This document shows positions 19,586 through 30,281 of a stretch of 43,672 bases of DNA, in pieces; the stretch's first letter is position 1; each line of letters opens with the position of its first letter. The position numbers were made by a program, and so were the translations under genes. Source of the DNA: Myxococcales bacterium (GTDB lineage Bacteria > Myxococcota_A > Polyangia > Fen-1088); the NCBI GenBank assembly GCA_003142855.1, contig PLNW01000091.1:1-43672 (forward strand), written 5' to 3'. The notes under the pieces were generated by a model. The model ran no database searches. It worked only from the letters and a program-made list of their open reading frames with translations, and was not told the DNA's origin.

Positions 19586-20233
19586 ATGGACCCGGTTTCG
19601 TTTCTCTACTGGCGCTTCCACGCTTTCTTCCGCGATCCCGAGCGCTGCGCTCCGGCCGGTCGCGTGGTCGTCGCGCCCGCTGACGGCCGCGTGCTCTACG
19701 TGTCCGAGGTCGCGCCCCACACCATGCCCATGGTGGTCAAGCATGGAACGGAGATCCCGCTCACTGACGCTCCCTTGGTGGGTCCCAGCGAACTGCCCGG
19801 TGTGCTCATTGGCATCTACATGTTCCCCTGGTCGGTCCACGTGAATCGCGCGCCCATCGGCGGCAAGGTCACGTACGCGCAGGCGCGGCCGGCGGTCCAC
19901 GAGAATCAGTCGATGGTGCGCGCCCTCATGCACCTCATGTGGCACATGCCCATCACCGACGAGGTGCGCGCCTCCGTCGCCGAGAACGCGCGCAACACCA
20001 TCGTCTTCGAGGGAGACTTGTCGGTGGCCATGGTGCAAATCGCAGATCGCTACGTGCGCCAGGTGGACTGCTTCGTGAGTTCTGGTGACGCCGTCACCTG
20101 CGGCCAGCGCGTGGGAATGATCCGCATGGGATCGCAGTGCGACCTGTTTGTGCGACGGATCCCCGGGCTGGAAGTGCTGTGTCGGCCCGGCGATCGCACG
20201 CGCGCCGGAGAAACCGTGCTGGCGCGGTACTAG
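19586..20233 (+). CDS. Short-type phosphatidylserine decarboxylase-like enzyme
   Basis: This 215-aa pyruvoyl enzyme of the PSD family normally turns phosphatidylserine into phosphatidylethanolamine. It matches the short PSD subgroup (about 200-230 aa, also including archaetidylserine decarboxylases). Visible landmarks are an early FFRDPER, VVAPADGRVLYV, FPWSVHVNRAPIGG, and the self-cleavage site MGSQ, with Gly182/Ser183 expected to give the beta chain and the pyruvoyl-bearing alpha chain. AGGA precedes the ATG. The gene is third in the DUF3419 cluster and its end overlaps the convergent phosphofructokinase gene by four bases. No phosphatidylserine synthase lies nearby, so the real substrate might be the lipid made by the DUF3419 enzyme (hypothesis). 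Confidence 0.88.
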   Translation: MDPVSFLYWRFHAFFRDPERCAPAGRVVVAPADGRVLYVSEVAPHTMPMVVKHGTEIPLTDAPLVGPSELPGVLIGIYMFPWSVHVNRAPIGGKVTYAQARPAVHENQSMVRALMHLMWHMPITDEVRASVAENARNTIVFEGDLSVAMVQIADRYVRQVDCFVSSGDAVTCGQRVGMIRMGSQCDLFVRRIPGLEVLCRPGDRTRAGETVLARY

Positions 20234-21321
20234 TCCCCGAAGTCGGTGCCCACCGCGCGTGCCGCCACCACCAGCGGATCGTCGAGCGGCACCTTGCGCT
20301 GCTTGCCGGCCACTGACTCGATGGGAATTGCGCTTAGCCGGCCCTGGCTGAGCACGACCACTTGCCCCTCCGCTCCATGCATGAGCCGGTCGAGGGCGTA
20401 GTGGCCGAACATGGTGGCCAGCACGCGATCGCCGGGTGTGGGCGAGCCCCCGCGCTGGATGTGACCCAGGATGGTGGCGCGTGCCTCCAGCTTGGTGGCA
20501 GCCTCGATATCGGCCACCAGCTTGTTGGCGATGCCGCCCAAGCGGATAGGGTCGGGACTGGTCTCCACCCGGCGCTGCACCACCACGTCGCCGCCCTTGG
20601 GCTTGGCGCCCTCTGATACACAAATAATGGAGAAACGCTTGCCGGCCCGACTGCGCTTGAGCAGGACTTCGCAGACTTTGGCCAGGTCGTAGGGGATTTC
20701 GGGCATGAGGATGATGTCCGAACCAGAAGCCACGCCCGTGTGCAAGGCCAGCCAGCCGGCGTTGCGGCCCATCACCTCGACCACCATCACGCGGTGGTGG
20801 CTCATGGCCGTGGTGTGGATCTTGTCAAAGCACTCACACGCGGTGTCCACCGCGGTCTCGAAGCCGAAGGTGCGTTCGCAGCCTTCCAGGTCGTTGTCGA
20901 TGGTCTTGGGCACGCCGATGCAGTTGATGCCATGTTTGACCAGGTTGGCCGCGCCGGTCATGGTGCCGTCGCCCCCGATGCACACCACGGCGTCGATCTC
21001 GTTGGCGCGCAGGTGGTCGTACACCCGATCCGTCACATCCGCCCATTCGGTCTTTCCGTTGCGTTCGATGGCGAAGTATTGCGGATTGGCCTGGTTGCTG
21101 GTACCCAGAATGGTTCCGCCCTGGGTGAGGATGTTGGAGACGTCGTTCCAGCTCAGCAAGCGCATGCGGTTCTGGATGAGCCCCAAGAACCCGTCCTCGA
21201 TGCCGTAGACCTCGAGGCCGTAGACGTGCATGGCCGTCTTGGTCACAGCCCGGATGACGGCGTTGAGGCCAGGACAATCGCCGCCGCCCGTGAGCACCCC
21301 GATGCGCTTGATGGTAGGCAT
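20230..21321 (-). CDS. pfkA: 6-phosphofructokinase (GGDG/PKTIDND type)
   Basis: This 363-aa enzyme phosphorylates fructose 6-phosphate in glycolysis. The nucleotide/phosphate loop TGGGDCPGLN (11-20), GGDGT (116-120), PKTIDND (138-144, with catalytic Asp142) and MGRNAGWLA are all present. In this family Gly at the fourth position of GGDG favours ATP, while the Lys in PKTIDND is typical of pyrophosphate-using or plant/trypanosome-like (group III) enzymes. The mixture suggests an ATP-dependent enzyme of the group III type, but pyrophosphate use cannot be ruled out by eye. Convergent with, and four bases into, the decarboxylase gene. No glycolytic neighbour. Confidence 0.9.
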   Translation of the reverse strand: MPTIKRIGVLTGGGDCPGLNAVIRAVTKTAMHVYGLEVYGIEDGFLGLIQNRMRLLSWNDVSNILTQGGTILGTSNQANPQYFAIERNGKTEWADVTDRVYDHLRANEIDAVVCIGGDGTMTGAANLVKHGINCIGVPKTIDNDLEGCERTFGFETAVDTACECFDKIHTTAMSHHRVMVVEVMGRNAGWLALHTGVASGSDIILMPEIPYDLAKVCEVLLKRSRAGKRFSIICVSEGAKPKGGDVVVQRRVETSPDPIRLGGIANKLVADIEAATKLEARATILGHIQRGGSPTPGDRVLATMFGHYALDRLMHGAEGQVVVLSQGRLSAIPIESVAGKQRKVPLDDPLVVAARAVGTDFGD

Positions 21322-21498
21322 GCGGAGTATTGTACGGCATATCGCGGGAGTGGGAGAAGAGGGCCGAAATGGGCCGATTTGGTCGACGACAGTCTGGCGC
21401 GCTTCGGCTACTATCGACGGCGCTTCCCTAAGCTTGCGAATCCATGAAGGTTGCAGGAATGCGGCGCCCTTCCTTTAAGAAGCAATTGAGGCCGCACC

Positions 21499-23112
21499 AT
21501 GACGAATAGCAAAGCTCTGCTGGGCATAGCGATCCTGGGCGCCGCCCTTGGGGGTGGTTGCTCCGACAATGGTACTCGAGTGCAAGGCAGCGGAGGATCC
21601 GCAGGGGGCAGCGGAGGGGCCTCAGTCACGGGAGGCGACCAGGGCACGAGCGCTGGCGCCAACGGGGGTGGCGCGACGGCCGGCAACTCGGGCAGCGGCG
21701 GTGCTGTGGCCAGCGGGGGTAGCATGGGCAACGGCGGCGCGACAAGCACGGGCGGTGCCACCGGTGTCGGCGGAAACACCAGCGGCGGCTCGATGGACTC
21801 TGGCAGTACCGCCACCATCGGCGGCGCTTCCGGAGGCATTGGGGGCGCGACAGAGTCTACGACTGCGGCTACCGGTGGAGCCACGGGCGGCAAGACGGCT
21901 GCGGGGGGCGGTACCGCGGGCACGGGTGGAACGACGGGTGGTGCTCCCGGCGGCACGAAAGCGACCGGCGGTGGGACCGGGGGCAAGGGTGGCGCGACGA
22001 GCACGGGCGGCACGACCGGTACAGGCGGTGCGACGGGCGGCGCCAGCGGAGGCACGGGTGGCGCAACAGGCGGCACCAACGGAAACACTGGCGGAGCAAC
22101 GGGCGGCGCCAGCGGGGGCACGGGCGGCGCGACCGGCACAGGAGCCCTACCCGCCTTGCACGTGGACGGCAAGTTCGTCAAGGATCCCAGTGGCACGACC
22201 ATCGTGCTGCGCGGGTACGCGTTGATTGATATCGGCGCGCTCTACCAGCAAACCAACAGCGTCGCCGGGATCACCAAGCGAATCGACGCCATTGCCGCGG
22301 CTGGGTTCGATGCGCACATGGTTCGCATGCCGGTCTACCCGCGAACCGACTTCAACGGCACCGATCCGTATTATTCGGGCTTGCCCTACCCGGTCGGCAC
22401 CGCGGCCCCGGCCGGACAAAAGGTGACCGTGATGACTGGCCCAGACTACATAAGCAAGGTCCTCAAACCGGCCATCGACTACGCCACTTCCAAGAACATG
22501 TACGCCATCATCGATCTTCACCAGATCGACGACACCAACACCGCCCACAATTCGGGCGCCGACGCGACCAGCTTCTGGACGGACATCGCCCCGCAGTTCA
22601 AGGACTACAGCAACGTCATCTACGAATTGTACAACGAGCCTATCAACAGTGGCATGGCATGGGCGACGTTCAAGACGCAGGTGCAGACGTGGATCGACAC
22701 TGTCCGCGCGGCAGCGCCCAACAACCTCATCATCGTTCCTTCCATGAGCTGGGACCAGCACCCGGGCGATGCCGCCAGCTCGCCCCCAGATGGCACCAAC
22801 CTGGTCTACACCGCCCATATCTATCCGAACAATTGGGGCACCTCTTTCCAACAGCAACTCGCGACAGCTACGGCCAAGGTGCCGGTGTTCATCACCGAGT
22901 GGGGCTATTCCTCGCCGCAGACCGCCGCCAACTGGGGAAACGCTTTCCAGACCACGGTGGATGGCGATGGCGCGAATTGGACCGCGTGGGTCGCCGACAA
23001 CTCCTGGGGACCCGCGATGTTTTCAAACAGCGGGCTGACCACGCTCACCGACTTTGGCACCCTGGTGAAGAATTGGCTGGCAGCCAAGGCCACCCAAGAC
23101 TGGGTCCAGTGA
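21499..23112 (+). CDS. GH5 endoglucanase/mannanase-like lipoprotein with a long Gly/Thr linker
   Basis: This 537-aa secreted lipoprotein has a signal ending in the lipobox LGGGC (residues about 17-21). Some 190 residues made almost entirely of Gly, Thr, Ala and Ser come next, then a GH5 (cellulase-type) barrel from about residue 215. It begins LHVDGKFVKDPSGTTIVLRGY. The acid/base Glu380 lies in YELYNEPI and the nucleophile Glu467 in FITEWGYSS; YAIIDLHQIDD and YTAHIYPNNW are further family landmarks. The likely job is internal cleavage of beta-glucans or mannans at the cell surface. It stands alone on its strand between pfkA and prkA. Family certain, substrate not. Confidence 0.93.
   Translation: MTNSKALLGIAILGAALGGGCSDNGTRVQGSGGSAGGSGGASVTGGDQGTSAGANGGGATAGNSGSGGAVASGGSMGNGGATSTGGATGVGGNTSGGSMDSGSTATIGGASGGIGGATESTTAATGGATGGKTAAGGGTAGTGGTTGGAPGGTKATGGGTGGKGGATSTGGTTGTGGATGGASGGTGGATGGTNGNTGGATGGASGGTGGATGTGALPALHVDGKFVKDPSGTTIVLRGYALIDIGALYQQTNSVAGITKRIDAIAAAGFDAHMVRMPVYPRTDFNGTDPYYSGLPYPVGTAAPAGQKVTVMTGPDYISKVLKPAIDYATSKNMYAIIDLHQIDDTNTAHNSGADATSFWTDIAPQFKDYSNVIYELYNEPINSGMAWATFKTQVQTWIDTVRAAAPNNLIIVPSMSWDQHPGDAASSPPDGTNLVYTAHIYPNNWGTSFQQQLATATAKVPVFITEWGYSSPQTAANWGNAFQTTVDGDGANWTAWVADNSWGPAMFSNSGLTTLTDFGTLVKNWLAAKATQDWVQ
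21590..22145 (+). repeat. Degenerate GGC/GGN repeat region encoding the GH5 linker
   Basis: About 550 bases are built from short repeats such as GGCGGCGCGAC, ACGGGCGGC and GCCAGCGG(A/G)GGCACGGG, translated as GGATGGASGGTGG-like runs. A similar stretch encodes the linker of the GH3 protein at about 140-620. Repeats of this kind can change length by slippage or recombination while keeping frame. The role is a flexible spacer between the membrane anchor and catalytic domain (inference). Confidence 0.8.
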
Positions 23113-23292
23113 AGGCCACACCGCCGGTTGATCAGGCAGTGTGAAGTCGCTGCACGGCCTGGCGCCAGCCATCCTGGCCGGGGAAACCCAGCGTGATTCT
23201 ACCGCTCTCCCGCCGCCAAGCCCACGGCTTGCCTGCGTGGTAAGCTGAAAGCACATGTGGCGTGGCCGGCGCGACGTCGGCAAGGAGACTTG

Positions 23293-25359
<2,067 letters not shown>

Positions 25360-25366
25360 CCGACGC

Positions 25367-26476
25367 ATGGCTCTGCGCATCGACCCCGACCATCGCCGCT
25401 TTCGCGACATCGTGCGGGGGAAGATTCGCCAGAACCTGCGCCAGTACATCTCCAGCGGCGAGCTTATCGGGCGCAAGGGCGACAAGACCGTGTCCATCCC
25501 CATGCCCCAGATCGATGTGCCGCGTTTCCATTTCGGCGGCGAAGGTCAGGGCGGCGTGGCCCAGGGGCCGGGCCAGGTGGGCGACGTCATTGCTCCGGGC
25601 GATCCCGACAAGAACGGCGCGGGCAAGGCCGGCTCGCAGCCGGGCGAGCATGCGTTGGAGGTCGAGCTGTCCCTGGAGGAGCTGGCCGAGATCCTGGGCC
25701 AGGAGCTGGAGTTGCCGCGCATCGAACCCAAAGGCAAGCAGCGGCTCATCACCCAGAAGGATCGCTACGTGGGCATCCGCCGCACCGGCCCCGAGTCGTT
25801 GCGCCATTTCAAGCGCACCTTTCGCCAGGCCTTGCGCCGCCAAATCATGATGGGCCACTACGATCCCAAGCGACCCATGGTGGTGCCGGTGCACGAGGAT
25901 CGGCGCTACCGCTCGTGGAAGACTGTGCCCATGCGCCAGTCCAACGCGCTCATGATCTTCATCATGGACGTGTCGGGCTCGATGGGCGACGAGCAGAAGG
26001 AAATCGTGCGCATCGAATCCTTCTGGATCGACACCTGGCTGCGCACCCAGTATGACGGCCTGGAATCGCGCTACATCGTGCATGACGCCACCGCGCGCGA
26101 AGTGGACCGCGACACCTTCTTCCGCACGCGCGAGTCGGGCGGCACCATGATCTCCAGCGCCTATCGTCTGTGCGCCAAGATGATCGCCGAAGAGTTCCCC
26201 GCCTCGGAATGGAACATCTACCCCTTCCAGTTCTCCGACGGCGACAACTGGTCTTCCGACGACACCTCCGCCTGCATGGACATCCTCAAGAAGGAAATCC
26301 TGCCCTCGGTGAACCTGTTCTGCTACGGCCAGGTGGAAAGTCCCTACGGCACGGGCCAGTTCATCAAGGATCTGGAGGACGTATTCAGGGGCCAGGAATT
26401 GCTGGTCACATCAGAGATCAAGAGCAAGGACGGCATTGCGGACTCCATCCGCGCGTTCTTGGGGAAGGGCCGGTGA
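25367..26476 (+). CDS. yeaH: YeaH/UPF0229 (DUF444) protein with VWA-like fold
   Basis: This 369-aa DUF444 protein is nearly always encoded between PrkA and SpoVR homologues. The N-terminus [20 protein letters not shown] matches the family start. A Gly-rich stretch at about 50-90 precedes a VWA-like domain with a metal-site motif, MDVSGSMG (DxSxS), near residue 202-209, and a later GGTMISSAY segment. It probably acts with PrkA in a stress-response complex or as its substrate (known association; mechanism unclear). Three bases separate its stop from spoVR. Confidence 0.93.
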   Translation: MALRIDPDHRRFRDIVRGKIRQNLRQYISSGELIGRKGDKTVSIPMPQIDVPRFHFGGEGQGGVAQGPGQVGDVIAPGDPDKNGAGKAGSQPGEHALEVELSLEELAEILGQELELPRIEPKGKQRLITQKDRYVGIRRTGPESLRHFKRTFRQALRRQIMMGHYDPKRPMVVPVHEDRRYRSWKTVPMRQSNALMIFIMDVSGSMGDEQKEIVRIESFWIDTWLRTQYDGLESRYIVHDATAREVDRDTFFRTRESGGTMISSAYRLCAKMIAEEFPASEWNIYPFQFSDGDNWSSDDTSACMDILKKEILPSVNLFCYGQVESPYGTGQFIKDLEDVFRGQELLVTSEIKSKDGIADSIRAFLGKGR

Positions 26477-26479
26477 AAC

Positions 26480-27970
26480 ATGCAGCATGTGAAGTCGCGC
26501 CTGCCGGCCTACTTGCTCGACATCCAGCGCGAGATTGAAGCGCACGCGCGCAGCTATGGCCTCGACTTCTGGGGCGTCAGCTTCGAGGTGCTGGACTACA
26601 AGCGCATGCAGGAGGTGGCCGCCTACGCCGGGTTTCCGGTGCGCTATCCCCACTGGCGCTTCGGCATGGATTTCGATCGCCTGAGCAAGAGCCACGTGTA
26701 CGGGCTGTCGCAGATCTACGAGATGGTGATCAACAACAACCCGGCCTATGCCTACCTGCTCGAGGGAAATTCACTGGTCGATCAGAAGATGGTGATCGCG
26801 CACGTCCTCGGCCACGTGGACTTCTTCAAGAACAACTACTACTTCTCGCGAACCAACCGCCACATGATCGACGAGATGGCCAATCACGCCACCCGCGTGC
26901 GGCGCCACATCGAGCGCCTGGGCCTGGAGAAGGTGGAAACCTTCATCGACTCCTGTCTCTGCTTGGAGAATCTCATCGATCCCATGTCGCCCTTCATCGT
27001 GCGCCACGCGACCGAGCCGCCCGCGCCCGAGGAAGCGACCGCGGTCGAGCTGCCGCGCCTGCGCGCCAAAGGCTACATGGAGCGTTTCATCAATCCGCCC
27101 GAGTTTCTGGAAAAGCAGCGCAAGAAATTGGATGACGAGCGGGACAAGCCGCGCAAGACCCCCAGCGAGCCGGAGCGGGACGTGTTGCAGTTCCTGCTGG
27201 ATCACGCCCCGCTGGAACCTTGGGAGCGTGATCTGCTTTTCACCGTGCGCGAGGAGGCCTACTACTTCGCGCCCCAGCGCCAGACCAAGGTGCTCAACGA
27301 AGGCTGGGCCGCGTACTGGCACAGCAAGCTTCTGACCGAGAAAGTGCTCAAGCCATCCGAGGTCATCGACTACGCCGACCACAACGCGGGCGTGCTGGCC
27401 GCAGCCCCCGGCCAGTTCAACCCCTACAAGGTGGGACTGGCCCTGCTCCGCCACATCGAAGAGCGCTGGGACAAGGGACGCTTCGGCAAAGAATGGAACG
27501 AGTGCGACGACTACGACGCGCGCCGGACCTGGGACAAGCGCTTGGGCTTGGGACGGCAGAAGATCTTCGAAGTGCGGCGCCTGTGTAACGACGTGACCTT
27601 CCTCGACGAGTACTTCACCACCGAGTTCTGTGCCGAGAACCAGTTCTTCTCGTTTTCACGCGACCAACGCAGCGGCAACTACGAGATCGACTCGCGCGAG
27701 TTCCGCAAGATCAAGGACAAGATCCTCTTCCAATTGACCAACTTCGGCGAGCCGTTCATTTCCGTGGAAGACGCCAACCACGCCAACCGCGGCGAGTTGC
27801 TGCTCACGCACCGGCACGAGGGGGCGGACCTGCATGAGGACCACGCGCGCGCCACACTGGAGGCCCTGGCGCGCATCTGGCGCCGGCCTGTCAACCTGCG
27901 CACCCTGATCCACGACAAGCCTCGGCTGCTCCGCTACGATGGGTCCGCGCACAGCGACGAGCCAGGGTAG
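26480..27970 (+). CDS. SpoVR/YcgB family protein
   Basis: This 496-aa SpoVR-like protein is the third member of the prkA operon. In Bacillus SpoVR contributes to the spore cortex; in other bacteria such as myxobacteria the trio is tied to starvation responses. Family motifs seen are [33 protein letters not shown] (about 35-67), [16 protein letters not shown], and [13 protein letters not shown] with its conserved His. The C-terminus carries [18 protein letters not shown]. Length is normal. The start ATG at 26480 is near-contiguous with the previous gene; an ATG at about 26489 lies in the same gap but is less likely. Confidence 0.94.
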   Translation: MQHVKSRLPAYLLDIQREIEAHARSYGLDFWGVSFEVLDYKRMQEVAAYAGFPVRYPHWRFGMDFDRLSKSHVYGLSQIYEMVINNNPAYAYLLEGNSLVDQKMVIAHVLGHVDFFKNNYYFSRTNRHMIDEMANHATRVRRHIERLGLEKVETFIDSCLCLENLIDPMSPFIVRHATEPPAPEEATAVELPRLRAKGYMERFINPPEFLEKQRKKLDDERDKPRKTPSEPERDVLQFLLDHAPLEPWERDLLFTVREEAYYFAPQRQTKVLNEGWAAYWHSKLLTEKVLKPSEVIDYADHNAGVLAAAPGQFNPYKVGLALLRHIEERWDKGRFGKEWNECDDYDARRTWDKRLGLGRQKIFEVRRLCNDVTFLDEYFTTEFCAENQFFSFSRDQRSGNYEIDSREFRKIKDKILFQLTNFGEPFISVEDANHANRGELLLTHRHEGADLHEDHARATLEALARIWRRPVNLRTLIHDKPRLLRYDGSAHSDEPG

Positions 27971-28092
27971 CCGGGGCCGGTGGCCAGAACCGGTGCCGGC
28001 GAGGGCGCGCGCGAAGCGCGCGGGGCCGGCGGGGTGGGCTGTCCGTCCCGAAGTCCCCGTAGGGGGATTCGGATCCGGTCCCGGGAACCGGC
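27971..28092. repeat. Cluster of GC-rich inverted repeats after the prkA operon
   Basis: This 210-base non-coding gap holds four stem-loops in about 120 bases. CCGGT-N7-ACCGG occurs twice (27977-27993 and 28075-28091). GCGCGC-GCGAA-GCGCGC is at 28005-28021. An 11-pair stem with one mismatch and one wobble, CCGAAGTCCCC-GTA-GGGGGATTCGG, is at 28048-28072. No T-run follows any stem. It may end the prkA transcript, or the twin CCGGT dyads may be protein-binding sites upstream of the AlgH gene. Confidence 0.6.
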
Positions 28093-28181
28093 AACCGGAA
28101 CCAGTCGCGGATTTCCAGGAATCGGCGCCAGTGATGCTTTCCGCCCCGTCACGCCCCACCCTGGCGTAGAATCAAAGGCAT

Positions 28182-28775
28182 ATGGCGAAAGACGCCGCAC
28201 GAGACAACCTGGCTCCGGGTATGCTGTTGGCGGCGCCTACCCTGCACGATCCCAATTTCGAGCACAGTGTCGTGCTGCTGGGCCGCGCCGGCGGTGATGG
28301 CGCGCTCGGCTGGGTGATCAACGGCCGCGAGTTGATGTCGGTGCGCGAGCTTTTGGCATCGTCCGAGTTGTTGCCGCAAGGGCGCGAGATCCCGGAGACG
28401 GCCTCGTTCGCGGCGCCCGTGCGTCTGGGTGGGCCGGTGGCGCCGGCAGCTGGCTGGCTGATCTACCGCCGCGATGACAAACCCCTGCCCGGGGAAATGG
28501 CGGTCGGATCCGAGATCGCCGTCACCGGAGAGCTGGCGGCCTTCGCGGCGCTCGTCCGAGGCGAAGGCCCCGCCACCTTCAAGCTGCTGCTGGGCTGCGC
28601 CGGCTGGGCGCCCGGCCAGCTCGAGGGAGAAATCAGTGCCGGCAGTTGGCTCCCCACCTCGGTTCGTCCCAATCTAGTGCTCGACGCCACGGTGGTTTCT
28701 GCCTGGGACGAGGCGTACCACGAAACCGTGGGCGCGGATCCGGCGGCGTTCACCAGCCAGCGCGGGAAAGCGTAG
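28182..28775 (+). CDS. AlgH/YqgE (UPF0301) family protein
   Basis: This 197-aa cytoplasmic protein belongs to the widespread AlgH/YqgE family. The name comes from effects on alginate production in Pseudomonas; the biochemical role is unresolved. Family landmarks are LAPGMLLAAPTLHDPNFEHSVVLL, GALGWVINGRE, RLGGPV and LLLGCAGWAPGQLEGEI, followed by W. The ATG at 28182 follows AAAGG. It is a single gene between the hairpin cluster and the arginine operon. Identification is by family only. Confidence 0.9.
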   Translation: MAKDAARDNLAPGMLLAAPTLHDPNFEHSVVLLGRAGGDGALGWVINGRELMSVRELLASSELLPQGREIPETASFAAPVRLGGPVAPAAGWLIYRRDDKPLPGEMAVGSEIAVTGELAAFAALVRGEGPATFKLLLGCAGWAPGQLEGEISAGSWLPTSVRPNLVLDATVVSAWDEAYHETVGADPAAFTSQRGKA

Positions 28776-28846
28776 CGAAAGGTCCGTCAAACTCCCGAGG
28801 TCACGACGGCCGACGATCCGGGCCGCTGGCGGCGTCGGGCCTGCGC

Positions 28847-28881
28847 TTCCGGTCCTCAAGTACATCAGTACATTCCGGTCC
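28847..28881. repeat. Short repeat: TTCCGGTCC pair flanking a GTAC dyad
   Basis: In the 303-base gap before argD, TTCCGGTCC occurs at 28847-28855 and 28873-28881. Between them, GTAC-ATCA-GTAC (28860-28871) forms a small dyad. The flanking DNA is strongly GC-rich and I see no gene there (28776-29078). A dispersed intergenic element or a regulator site are both possible. Confidence 0.4.
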
Positions 28882-29078
28882 GGCGACGCGCGCGGCGCAG
28901 CCGCGGGCAGGGGTAGCGGGTGTGTAGGCGCTAGTCGGCCCTCCTTGCCAGCAGCCCGGCTTGTCGGCCGGATTCTAAGAGGCATCGCTGTCTGTGCCTC
29001 ACCGAAATGCGACAGAGTGCATTGCTCAGAGGGGTAGGGCCTGCGAATCCGGGCGACATTTGCTATTGTGTCGGCTCC

Positions 29079-30278
29079 ATGTCTCTGAGCGAAGAACTAC
29101 TGACCGCGGGCAGAAAGCTGCTCATCAACAACTACAATCGGGCTCCTGTGGTGATGAGCCGCGGGGAAGGCTGCGTCCTGTGGGACGTGGATGGGCGTCG
29201 CTTTCTCGACATGACCGCTGGGATTGCCGTCTGCGTGTTGGGCCACGGCCACGCTGGCCTGGCCCAGGCTATCGCGCTGCAGGCCTCGCGTCTGCATCAC
29301 ACCTCGAATCTCTACTTCATCGAGGCCCAGATCCGCCTGGCCGAGGCGCTGGCGCGGCGAGCGTTTGCCGGCAAGATATTCTTCTGCAACTCCGGCACCG
29401 AGGCCAACGAGGCTGCGCTCAAGCTAGCCCGGCGCTACCAGATCGTGGTGCGCAGCCAGCCCAAACGCGTCGAGCTGGTCGCTTTCGAGGGCGGTTTCCA
29501 CGGTCGCACCATGGGCTCGCTCTCGGTCACCGGGCAGGCCAAATACCGCGAAGGGTTCGGCCCGCTTGTGCCTGACGTGCGCTTCATGCCTTTCGGCGAC
29601 GCAGAGGCCGCGCGCCGGACGATCAGCGAACGCACATGCGCGGTGATCGCCGAACCCATCCAGGCTGAAGGCGGCATCAACCTCCCGCCACCGGGCTATC
29701 TGCAGGAGCTGCGTCGCCTGTGCAGCGAACGGGGCGCGCTGCTCATCTTCGACGAGGTGCAGACCGGCGTGGGCCGCACGGGAACCTTCTACGCCTTTGA
29801 GCGCGAGGCCATGGTGCCGGACATCGTCACCTTGGCGAAGGGCCTGGCCGGTGGCGTTCCCATGGGCGCCATGCTGGCCAACCAGGCAGTCGCCGAGGCC
29901 TTTGTGCCCGGTACCCACGCCGCCACCTTCGGCGGCAACCCGCTGGCCTCGGCGGCGGCGCTCTACCTCCAGCAGGTCATGGACGAGCAGAACCTGCTCG
30001 CGCACTGCCATGAGGTTGGCGCCTACCTGGGATCGGCACTCGCTCGCCTGGCCGAGCGGCGGCGGCCCAAGACACGCAGCGCGCGCGGTCGGGGCCTTTT
30101 GCAGGGCCTGGTCATGGAAGTTGACGCGGCCGCGGTGGTGGTCAAGGCGCGCGAGCGCGGACTGCTGCTATCGGTGGCGGGAGGGAACGTCGTGCGTTTC
30201 GCTCCGCCTCTCGTCGTGGGTCAAGCCGAACTCGACGAGGCCTTGTCGATCCTCGATGCGGTATTGTCCGAGGTGTGA
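29079..30278 (+). CDS. argD: Acetylornithine aminotransferase
   Basis: This 399-aa class III PLP enzyme converts N-acetylglutamate semialdehyde to N-acetylornithine in arginine synthesis and often also acts on succinyldiaminopimelate. Seen are FFCNSGTEANEAALKLAR, FEGGFHGRTMGSLS, IFDEVQTGVGRTG and the PLP-binding Lys254 in TLAKGLAGG, then THAATFGGNPLA. The ATG at 29079 (MSLSEELL) gives the normal family length; an earlier ATG at 29007 adds a non-homologous stretch. The gene is three bases before argF. Other class III aminotransferases (for example, ornithine or GABA type) are alternatives, but the argF neighbour supports argD. Confidence 0.92.
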   Translation: MSLSEELLTAGRKLLINNYNRAPVVMSRGEGCVLWDVDGRRFLDMTAGIAVCVLGHGHAGLAQAIALQASRLHHTSNLYFIEAQIRLAEALARRAFAGKIFFCNSGTEANEAALKLARRYQIVVRSQPKRVELVAFEGGFHGRTMGSLSVTGQAKYREGFGPLVPDVRFMPFGDAEAARRTISERTCAVIAEPIQAEGGINLPPPGYLQELRRLCSERGALLIFDEVQTGVGRTGTFYAFEREAMVPDIVTLAKGLAGGVPMGAMLANQAVAEAFVPGTHAATFGGNPLASAAALYLQQVMDEQNLLAHCHEVGAYLGSALARLAERRRPKTRSARGRGLLQGLVMEVDAAAVVVKARERGLLLSVAGGNVVRFAPPLVVGQAELDEALSILDAVLSEV

Positions 30279-30281
30279 ATC

